A stretch of DNA of 15,356 nucleotides from CAZSPL01 sp964608735 (GTDB taxonomy: Bacteria; JAJVIF01; JAPKYR01; CAZSPL01). The notes beneath the pieces were generated by a model. The model had not been told where the DNA came from. It saw only the letters and a list, made by a program, of their open reading frames with translations, and ran no database searches. The DNA lies in contig CAZSPL010000076.1 of assembly GCA_964608735.1 (NCBI GenBank), positions 1 through 15,356 on the forward strand, given 5' to 3'. Position 1 is the stretch's first letter. Each line of letters begins with the position of its first letter. The translations under genes were made by a program, and so were the position numbers. Below are positions 6,170 through 12,512 of this stretch, one piece after another.

Positions 6170-8443
6170 TTAGCTGGAATGCAGGTAATATATTCCGTGG
6201 ATGCTGTTGTAATCCCCTTCGAAGATTATGTGATACACGCCGGATGCCGGGTCGATGCATATGCCCGGGTCCTGCAGCGTATATCCCGGCGGCAATATGT
6301 TGTCCATATCAATCCCCGTGGATCCCGAGATGACATGCCCGGTGATGTTGCCCACCCCCGCGAAAATCACGATATCGCCGTCCCCTGATAAAGTCGAGCC
6401 GTAGTAGTTCGTAGGCAGGTTCGTAAGCTGCTCCGGGTCGCTCGTCGGAGTGGTGCCCGCCGCGAATGACAGGTAGAAAAGCTGGCTGCCGAAGCTTCCC
6501 TGCATCAGCGGGATGACCACGTTACCCCCCGCGAGGAATACGTCCACCGGCTTGCCGGAAAGCTCGGTCCGTACCGAGTGCGTCGTGAACGGTAGCTGCC
6601 CGTCCCACCTGCAAAGCCAGTTTCCTCCAAGAACGTCATACCATGCGATATAGAGCTCCCCATTCGGTCCGGCGGCGACGTGCGGGCTCTGTGGATTCGA
6701 TGAGTCGTCGCTCACATTAATGTAATTCTGCCATACCCCTCCCCTGCGCTGCCGAAGTATCACTTCGCCGAACGGGCTCACCTGGGGCCGGACATCCTGC
6801 CACACGAGCGTGACGACCTCGGTGCCGGCGTCGTCGTGAACCTCGATATCGCTGTTGAATGCTACGAGATATGTCGGCGCGATGTCGGAGACGGTATAGT
6901 ACGGCAGCGTCGATGAGCCGGGGACGAAGAGCGATGTGTGCAGCACGCCCATCAGGACGTCCTGCGAGTATGCATGCAGCGCGCAGTCGTCACAAGTGAG
7001 ATACATGATGCTGCCGACGATTTTCGCGTCGGGACCGTCGTTCGCGTCGCCGGGGATGCCCGTTATCGGGGCGGGCGTAAGCCATGAACCGTTGAAATAG
7101 GTGGCGATTGTCTCCCTGCCGTAAGGGGCGCCCGTGTCATCGACCCAGAAAGCCCACACCTTGCCCGATGCATCCACGATGGAGAACGGGAACGCATAAT
7201 ATGAGCCAAGCTCCGAGATGAGCACCGGGGCCGACCAGTCGTTGTTATATTGATGTGCGATTGTCGTCTTGAGCAGGTGATATGATTTGCCCATCACGCC
7301 CGGCGATTCGGCGGTAAGCAGTATCGCGTATTCCCCCGCCGTAGCGCCCATCTCGTTCGTGAAGGTCAACGAATAATTCCCGCCGCCGGAAGTCGTGAGC
7401 TGTTTCGCGCCGAGGAAAATCCCCGGGGCTTCGGCGCGAACCTCGATGGCGTCGCCCTGCCAGTCGACAACCTGGCACGATAGCGCCTCGCTGCCGCCCT
7501 GCGTCGTCAGCCCGGTTCCCGCCGCCGCGGCGTAGAGGAAGAGCGGGCTGTTCTGGTTCGCGTTTGGCGGGAAATCATCGGGAACCGTCCACGGCGCGGA
7601 GCCGTTGGGAAACTCCCAGCTCGCGATAACGGCATAATTGAATATGGGGATTACCTGGCTCCACGGCTTGCTGCTGCGAAGCGCGTAGCGCCTCGTATTG
7701 ACTTCGCCCGGTGAGAACATCCCCCTGCTCGCCATGTTCAGGTTTACGATGCTCTCGTTTGCATCGATGTCATCCGCGAAATATTTGTACGGGTTTACCG
7801 TGTACGGGTACTCGGCGTATAAATCGGGCGTGCCGAGCAGGCCGTCGACATAGCTCTGCCATGTGCCGTCGTAGGGATATTCGAGCGGATTGAACAGGTC
7901 GGTGTAGCCGTCGGCATTCTCCACGAAAATATTCGCCGTGAGGAAATCATCATGGAACGTCTGCGCGATAACTTCCCCCCCCGCGTTCGTGGTTTCGCTG
8001 AACACCGGGGCTCCGAATCCGCGCGGGAAAACGACCCCTTTCACGTCGAAGCCGGTGAATTCGGGCGCGCCCGCGAGGGGATGCCGCAGGCCAATCGTGA
8101 TGTATGCAAGATGATTATCCCCGGGCTCGACCGTGGGTCCGTCGACGATTTGCACGTTGACGAGGGGCGGAGGTTCGAGGAAGTGCAGAACGTTCAAGTT
8201 TGTCGCCGGATGCCTCAGGGGTGTGATTTCGCAGCCCCCCGGCGGGCAGGCGATTTCATAAAAGCTGCACAGGTAATCGGATGCCGGATTTCCGGGTGAA
8301 TGCCCGGCCATGGATGCTTCGGCGATACCGCTCCCCGCACCGGGTACGGCATGGTCCATGGCCCCGCTGCATCCGGCAGCCGCCATGAAGATGATGAGTA
8401 AGAGGATAATCGTGAGTGTATGTTTATCCGATCGTGTTACCAA
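6170..8443 (-). CDS. lipoprotein with the same unknown N-terminal domain and a sialidase/BNR-like propeller
   Basis: The protein has 757 residues; its signal peptide ends in AAAG-Cys25, so it is a lipoprotein. Residues about 60-390 match the N-terminal domain of the PQQ protein. Shared motifs, numbered here, are LHFLEPPPLVN (86-96), GLRHP (118-122), FTGFDV (129-134), NADGxT (176-181), YKYFxDD (219-225), RGxFSxG (240-246) and PDDFxxNAN (288-296). Residues about 400-757 hold repeats of the form VWAFWVDD (428-435), VTLVWQD (544-550) and LYIAWYD (597-603), typical of six-bladed sialidase/BNR-type propellers. No full Asp-box or sialidase arginine triad is evident, so enzyme activity is doubtful. 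The start is TTG at 8443-8441. No ATG or GTG lies between it and the in-frame stop at 8500-8498, and only a weak AGG precedes it. The gene is 54 bases after the GH123-like gene and 71 before the PQQ one. Confidence 0.86.
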   Translation of the reverse strand: MVTRSDKHTLTIILLLIIFMAAAGCSGAMDHAVPGAGSGIAEASMAGHSPGNPASDYLCSFYEIACPPGGCEITPLRHPATNLNVLHFLEPPPLVNVQIVDGPTVEPGDNHLAYITIGLRHPLAGAPEFTGFDVKGVVFPRGFGAPVFSETTNAGGEVIAQTFHDDFLTANIFVENADGYTDLFNPLEYPYDGTWQSYVDGLLGTPDLYAEYPYTVNPYKYFADDIDANESIVNLNMASRGMFSPGEVNTRRYALRSSKPWSQVIPIFNYAVIASWEFPNGSAPWTVPDDFPPNANQNSPLFLYAAAAGTGLTTQGGSEALSCQVVDWQGDAIEVRAEAPGIFLGAKQLTTSGGGNYSLTFTNEMGATAGEYAILLTAESPGVMGKSYHLLKTTIAHQYNNDWSAPVLISELGSYYAFPFSIVDASGKVWAFWVDDTGAPYGRETIATYFNGSWLTPAPITGIPGDANDGPDAKIVGSIMYLTCDDCALHAYSQDVLMGVLHTSLFVPGSSTLPYYTVSDIAPTYLVAFNSDIEVHDDAGTEVVTLVWQDVRPQVSPFGEVILRQRRGGVWQNYINVSDDSSNPQSPHVAAGPNGELYIAWYDVLGGNWLCRWDGQLPFTTHSVRTELSGKPVDVFLAGGNVVIPLMQGSFGSQLFYLSFAAGTTPTSDPEQLTNLPTNYYGSTLSGDGDIVIFAGVGNITGHVISGSTGIDMDNILPPGYTLQDPGICIDPASGVYHIIFEGDYNSIHGIYYLHSS

Positions 8444-8497
8444 CTTTGCTTGCCTGCTCCTTTGCGAAAGAAACTTCGGCCGGCCCCGGGATGTGCG

Positions 8498-9463
8498 TTA
8501 GTCATACCCGCTCAAGAACTGCAGGGCGGTGCTGTTCGGCACGGGAATTCCCCCCGGGCCGGGCTGCAAGAGGTCGAGCAAGTTCCAGAAAAGGAAAATT
8601 TCCATGCCATTCTCACGGCAATACCCGGGAATCTGCGATGTCCCGCCGTTGCCGAAGGTGGGCACATAAGGCGGCGGAGAGACGCCGTAGGTTGCGCACA
8701 TGTTGTCGTAATAATCCGGCTCGAAACTCCACGGCTGGTTCAGCCATCCCGATATATACCCCCCTCTCGCCGTCGCCGTATGATAATCGTCCATGACATG
8801 GGTTCCGTAGTAGTCGTGGTAGCAATTCTCTATCTCCCACCAGTGAAGCATGGGCATGTAGATATCGGCGAGGACTTTCAGCGAGTCGTCGTTGACGAAT
8901 GTCGCCTCGCGGGTGACCATCCACTTTATCTCGGGGAACATCACCTTGAATTGCAGGTAAGAGATATTGTTGTACTTGACCTCATCGACGGTACGCGGCT
9001 CGTCGGCGACGGGAGCCATGAACACGAACCACTTCGCCGCGTCGAGCCATCCTTTCGCTTTCCAGTGGTTGTATGTAGCCGCGAGTTTTTCGAGATTGTG
9101 CGTGGATACCGGGAACCAGAAATACATATGCTTGGCATTCGGATGCGAAAGCATCGCCGGTACGATGGCGTCGGCGGCCGCGAAGCTCAAGCCGCCGCCG
9201 GTCCACTTCGCCGCGTAGAGGTCGTCGCCGTAGAATGACACGCCGAAATCGAGGCAGGCCCAAAGCATCGCAAGCAGGTTGCCGTCGGGGTATTTCTCGT
9301 AAAAATTATCCTTGTTGACCCCCAGTAAAACCTGCGGTCCCTGCCATACGCTCTCGCCCTCCCTCGATAACTGCGGGCCGGGATTCGCGACAGGATTAGT
9401 CCCACTGCAGGCTGCGATCGTCAGCAGGCATATCATTGCAAGGATGAATCGTAGATACTTCAC
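8498..9463 (-). CDS. lipoprotein with a GH123/DUF4091-like domain
   Basis: The protein has 321 residues. A basic start (KYLR) is followed by a hydrophobic stretch and lipobox LTIAA-Cys19. The mature part resembles the C-terminal region of DUF4091/GH123 proteins: a hydrophobic strand FVFMAPVADEP with an Asp-Glu pair at 154-155, then MFPEIKWMVTREA (175-187) and VLADIYMPMLHWWE (197-210). In GH123 N-acetylgalactosaminidases an adjacent Asp-Glu pair is catalytic, so glycoside hydrolysis on the envelope is possible. The match is by eye, and the protein is shorter than full GH123 enzymes, which have an extra beta domain. The frame is open to 9523, but GTG at 9463-9461 has GAGG (9474-9471) seven bases upstream and puts the signal peptide at the very N-terminus. 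It is probably the first gene of the three-lipoprotein run. An alternative is an unrelated TIM-barrel lipoprotein. Confidence 0.75.
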   Translation of the reverse strand: MKYLRFILAMICLLTIAACSGTNPVANPGPQLSREGESVWQGPQVLLGVNKDNFYEKYPDGNLLAMLWACLDFGVSFYGDDLYAAKWTGGGLSFAAADAIVPAMLSHPNAKHMYFWFPVSTHNLEKLAATYNHWKAKGWLDAAKWFVFMAPVADEPRTVDEVKYNNISYLQFKVMFPEIKWMVTREATFVNDDSLKVLADIYMPMLHWWEIENCYHDYYGTHVMDDYHTATARGGYISGWLNQPWSFEPDYYDNMCATYGVSPPPYVPTFGNGGTSQIPGYCRENGMEIFLFWNLLDLLQPGPGGIPVPNSTALQFLSGYD

Positions 9464-9639
9464 TGCGATACCTCGCTTGGCTGAATTAACGATAGCATTC
9501 GAGGGTCGTGCGCGTATTCTCATCCAGCGATGTACTGCTTCATGCTATCACGCTTGATTAAGGCGACCGTTCAATGGCCGTAAATTGAAATTGCAACTGA
9601 GGATACGAGCGCCTGATTTGGAACAAGCACTGAACTTTA

Positions 9640-9645
9640 ATTCTA
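9640..9645 (-). promoter_or_regulatory. possible -10 box upstream of the lipoprotein run (weak)
   Basis: In the gap between the ferritin-like gene and the GH123-like lipoprotein the minus strand has a very AT-rich stretch with TAGAAT at 9645-9640. A TTTGCA lies 15 bases upstream, which is short for a -35 spacing. The box is about 180 bases from the GTG start. Nothing better is visible in the gap, so this is a tentative candidate only. Confidence 0.25.
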
Positions 9646-9744
9646 CTTTAATAATTTTAATGCAAATTTAACCGTTCGTCCAGTGCCGCCGGGTAAATGA
9701 ATGCAGTCTAATGTCCTCAAAGCCCGGTGGAATGCCCGATGCCG

Positions 9745-10275
9745 TTAATGTTCGAGTTCATTGATATAGGCGTCGACGTCGCCCCACATTTTATTGTTGA
9801 TAAGCCTCTGCCGCATTTCGCTGAGGATGACAATATGCCGGTTCTCATCGGCGGCCATTTTTTCCCAGACATCCTTCAACTCGTCCGATGCCGCATGCGT
9901 GAGCTTCCGTTGATAGAACGCGTAGATTTTCGTCTCGTTTATGATTGCCGCCTTGAGGATATCCGTTTCCGACGGCTTAGGGGGAAGCCCGGCAAGGGAT
10001 GATGCTTCGCTGGTCGCGTAATCCTCTTCGAGCCTGGGGGATTTCATCCCTTTCATCAGTGGATGTTTCTCCAGTTTGCTCTTCTGTTCGAGCAGCCTTG
10101 CTTCGTGGCTCTTCTCGAATTCCGCGAGCCATCTGAGCATTTTCTTGCCTTCAGGGGATTTACATCTCATGGCGGCCTCTGAATAAAACACCTGTGCCTG
10201 GCGCTCCATCTCGGCGGCGTTAGTGAGAATCTTCAGATGCGAGAGGATATCGTCGAGAAGCTCGTTACCGGTCAT
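9745..10275 (-). CDS. ferritin-like diiron protein of the rubrerythrin type, without rubredoxin domain
   Basis: This 176-residue protein looks entirely helical and cytoplasmic, with no signal peptide. It carries the two carboxylate pairs of a four-helix diiron site: Glu24 in EMERQAQVFY, Glu54-x-x-His57 in EFEKSHEARL, Glu114 in INETKIYAFY and Glu144-x-x-His147 in ADENRH. This is the pattern of rubrerythrin-like proteins (COG1633), which act in peroxide reduction or iron handling. The Cys-x-x-Cys rubredoxin domain of classical rubrerythrin is absent, and a stretch of about 40 residues (70-105) links the two helix pairs. ATG at 10275 has GGAGG nine bases upstream. It is transcribed alone and divergently from the Wzz/kinase-like gene. 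The substrate cannot be told from the sequence. Confidence 0.85.
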   Translation of the reverse strand: MTGNELLDDILSHLKILTNAAEMERQAQVFYSEAAMRCKSPEGKKMLRWLAEFEKSHEARLLEQKSKLEKHPLMKGMKSPRLEEDYATSEASSLAGLPPKPSETDILKAAIINETKIYAFYQRKLTHAASDELKDVWEKMAADENRHIVILSEMRQRLINNKMWGDVDAYINELEH

Positions 10276-10281
10276 TTCGTC

Positions 10282-10294
10282 AGCCCTCCGGGCT
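10282..10294 (-). promoter_or_regulatory. hairpin enclosing the ribosome binding site of the ferritin-like gene
   Basis: The leader reads AGCCC-GGA-GGGCT, a perfect five-base stem with a three-base loop. The GGAGG ribosome binding site (10289-10285) is made of the loop and the first bases of the 3' arm. Eighteen bases further upstream in the same leader a second GGGGCT (10318-10313) could pair with the same AGCCC and free the site. The pairing is seen directly; control of translation by it is inference. Confidence 0.35.
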
Positions 10295-10332
10295 ATCTCT
10301 GTTTCCAGAAAAAGCCCCTTTATAGTAGGATT

Positions 10333-10341
10333 ATTATACCA
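10333..10341 (-). promoter_or_regulatory. extended -10 promoter of the ferritin-like gene
   Basis: The minus strand reads TGG-TATAAT, a perfect -10 box with the TGn extension that can replace a -35 box. None of the hexamers at -35 distance is convincing. Transcription would start near 10326 and give a leader of about 50 bases. Confidence 0.6.
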
Positions 10342-10431
10342 CGATACCCGTCATCCCCCCGTCTGAACCCCGCTAAACATGGAGCGTCCTCTTAATTAAT
10401 GAACTTTAAAGCCGATAATTAGACAATACGA

Positions 10432-10459
10432 TTGACAGTCGGCGGGTTGTGTATATGAT
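10432..10459 (+). promoter_or_regulatory. strong sigma70-type promoter of the Wzz/kinase-like gene
   Basis: A perfect TTGACA (10432-10437) is followed after 16 bases by TATGAT (10454-10459), one mismatch from consensus. The 40 bases upstream are AT-rich, resembling an UP element. Transcription would start near 10466, leaving a leader of only about 20 bases that contains AAGGA at 10468-10472. Confidence 0.7.
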
Positions 10460-10486
10460 ATTGTCGCAAGGATACCGGCTTAGACT

Positions 10487-12451
10487 TTGGAATACAGAGA
10501 GATAATCGGTTTTATCAGGCGGAGAAGCGTGCCCGCGGCGGTGACATTTGTCGTCATCCTTATCGCCGCTGTCGGTTTCACATATCTCGTCACTCCCGTA
10601 TACGAGTCCGACTGCATGCTCCTTATTTCATCCGGCGGGGGCATGAGCTTCCTCAGCGACATAGGCGCGCTGAGGGAATTATCCACCTTCTCCAAGACCG
10701 GTACCCCGCTCGATACGCAGATAGAGCTTGTGCAGCTTACTCCCCGGCTCCAGGAATGCATAGACGAGTTGGATCTGCGCGATGCCGAAGGCAAGCCGCT
10801 GGAACCGGATGACCTGCTGGATAAAATCAACGTCCTTCTCTATGAAAACACCGACATCATCCAGGTGAAGGCATATGACCGGAGCCCGGAGCTTGCGAGG
10901 GACATAGCGCAGTTCCTCGCCCAGAACCACCTCAAGGTCGAGACCGAGAAAGACAAGGCCGCCGCGCTTACCGCTTATGGCCTGCTCGAAAAGAAGGTGG
11001 CGGCGATAAAGTCCGATCTCGATCAGGTCGACGGCGAGCTTGCGGATTTCATGGAGCGCGAGGGTATCATCGACGTGCAGTCCGAGGCGAGGGCGCAGGT
11101 CGAGGGGCTTGCCGATCTCGAAAGCGAATACTATACCCTTCGCGCCGAGCTCGCGGGTCTGCGGGCCCGCCGGATGGAACTGGAGTCGCAGCTTGCCACC
11201 GTGGCGCCGACCGTACTGAGCGCCATCACCATGCAGCAGAATCCCGAGATGCTCGACCTTCAGAAAAGCCTGAACGGCGCGGAAATAAAGCTTGCGACCC
11301 TGCTTACGCAGTACACCGAGAACTATCCCGACGTAATCTCCACCAGGAAACAGATCGAAGGATTGCGCTCCCGTATCGGCGAGCTCGCGGCCAAGATAGT
11401 CTCGTCGGAGACCGAAAGCCCCAACCCCGCATACCAGCAGGCCACGAGGGATTACGCGACCGCCCTGGCGCTGGAAAAGGGGCAGGTCGAGCAGTTGGCG
11501 AGTGTCAAATCCGTGCTCGATCTCAAAAAGTCCCAGCTTACCGGCTTCGCCGATAAAGAAATAGAATATCTCACCCTCACGCGCAGGCAGAAAGTGCTTG
11601 AAACCATCTACGGTACCGCGAAAGCCCGCATGGAAGAGCTTCCACTCAGTACCGAGGGGCTTGGCATAAGCACCGCCGGAAGCATCGTCAAGGATGCACA
11701 AGTGCCCGAACGTCCGATTGCACCGAATAAAATCGTCAATCTTCTCGCCGGTTTCATAATAGGCCTGCTCCTGGCGCTTCTAATCGCCATAGGGCTCGAT
11801 TATTCAGACAATCGGCTTCGAGGAGCCGAGGAGATAATCAAGGCATACGCCCTCAAGAACCTTGGAACATTCAATGCGGGTATGCCGCGAGAGAACATCG
11901 AAGGGGTCTACGGGAATATAATCGCGGCCCTTTCGCTCGCGGGTAAATCCGGACGCACGGTGGCATTCCTTCGCTTCGGCTCATCCGATGCCGGTCTCGA
12001 CGCCCTGATATCTATCGCGGGGGTCGCGGCGCGAAGTTGCGAAGTCAGCTTGGCTGTTTTCGACCACGAGGAAGAAACCGCGGGAAGGCTTATGGATGGG
12101 GGGATCAAAGCGGGAAACCTGGCGGCGTGCCTGTCGGGAAGGGGATGCAATTCCGTGAAGCATCCCGATGGATTCGGTCTCATCGCTCCGGACGGGCCTT
12201 ATCCGATAGACCTTATTTTCGGCGACGGCATCAACTTCCTTCTCGACGCCCTCGGAAAGGTTTCCGCCCGCGCGTTCATACTTGCCCCGACGGCATCGCA
12301 TGCGCCTGCCGCGACGCTGGTGTGCTCATCGTGCGATGGAACCGTGCTTCTCGTCGACCCGTCGCGCACGTCCCGCGGTGTTTTCGGAAATGCCCTCCGG
12401 GAAATCCGTGATGCCGGGGGCACAATCGCCGGGTTCGTAATCACAACTTGA
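10487..12451 (+). CDS. Wzz protein fused to a degenerate tyrosine-kinase-like (BY-kinase) P-loop domain
   Basis: The protein has 654 residues with Wzz layout: a short basic N-terminus, a membrane helix at about 14-35, long periplasmic coiled coils (about 150-380) and the GNVR-type stretch EIEYLTLTRRQKVLETIYG (358-376). The proline motif VPERPIAPNK (406-415) and a second helix (417-437) follow. The cytoplasmic part (about 465-654) follows the BY-kinase/MinD-like fold strand by strand but lacks its chemistry. The place of Walker A (usually GEGKST) reads SSDAGLDAL (499-507), without Lys; Walker A' reads FDHEEE; the Walker B strand reads AFILAPTAS (596-604). There is no C-terminal tyrosine cluster. 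A later strand, GTVLLVDPSRTSRG (618-631), is conserved in style. It would still act in polysaccharide chain-length control, but probably cannot phosphorylate. The TTG start fits the family's N-terminus; an in-frame TAG lies just upstream. Confidence 0.85.
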   Translation: MEYREIIGFIRRRSVPAAVTFVVILIAAVGFTYLVTPVYESDCMLLISSGGGMSFLSDIGALRELSTFSKTGTPLDTQIELVQLTPRLQECIDELDLRDAEGKPLEPDDLLDKINVLLYENTDIIQVKAYDRSPELARDIAQFLAQNHLKVETEKDKAAALTAYGLLEKKVAAIKSDLDQVDGELADFMEREGIIDVQSEARAQVEGLADLESEYYTLRAELAGLRARRMELESQLATVAPTVLSAITMQQNPEMLDLQKSLNGAEIKLATLLTQYTENYPDVISTRKQIEGLRSRIGELAAKIVSSETESPNPAYQQATRDYATALALEKGQVEQLASVKSVLDLKKSQLTGFADKEIEYLTLTRRQKVLETIYGTAKARMEELPLSTEGLGISTAGSIVKDAQVPERPIAPNKIVNLLAGFIIGLLLALLIAIGLDYSDNRLRGAEEIIKAYALKNLGTFNAGMPRENIEGVYGNIIAALSLAGKSGRTVAFLRFGSSDAGLDALISIAGVAARSCEVSLAVFDHEEETAGRLMDGGIKAGNLAACLSGRGCNSVKHPDGFGLIAPDGPYPIDLIFGDGINFLLDALGKVSARAFILAPTASHAPAATLVCSSCDGTVLLVDPSRTSRGVFGNALREIRDAGGTIAGFVITT

Positions 12452-12452
12452 G

Positions 12453-12480
12453 TTCCATAAACCTCCCAATCGCGTATAAT
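12453..12480 (+). promoter_or_regulatory. probable promoter of the RNase J gene
   Basis: A perfect TATAAT lies at 12475-12480, in the 61-base gap after the kinase-like gene. The best -35 candidate, TTCCAT (12453-12458), is 16 bases upstream and weak. The start codon at 12513 is about 26 bases after the expected transcription start. The gene may therefore be transcribed separately from its upstream neighbour. Confidence 0.45.
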
Positions 12481-12512
12481 AAGCATGTTTATTCCATGAT
12501 GCACGGCTATCT

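Noticed and set aside
9464..9523. 20-residue N-terminal extension of the GH123-like lipoprotein
   Set aside because: It would bury the signal peptide behind a basic tail, whereas the GTG at 9463 has a well-spaced GAGG.
9745..10275. Classical rubrerythrin with rubredoxin centre
   Set aside because: There is no Cys-x-x-Cys pair anywhere in the protein; only the diiron helical domain is present.
10392..10399. TTAATTAA palindrome as an operator
   Set aside because: An eight-base AT palindrome in an AT-rich promoter region is expected by chance; it is better seen as part of the UP-like stretch.
10679..11701. 340-codon minus-strand open frame inside the Wzz/kinase-like gene
   Set aside because: It is a shadow of a well-supported coding frame on the plus strand; the translation shows no domain or signal.
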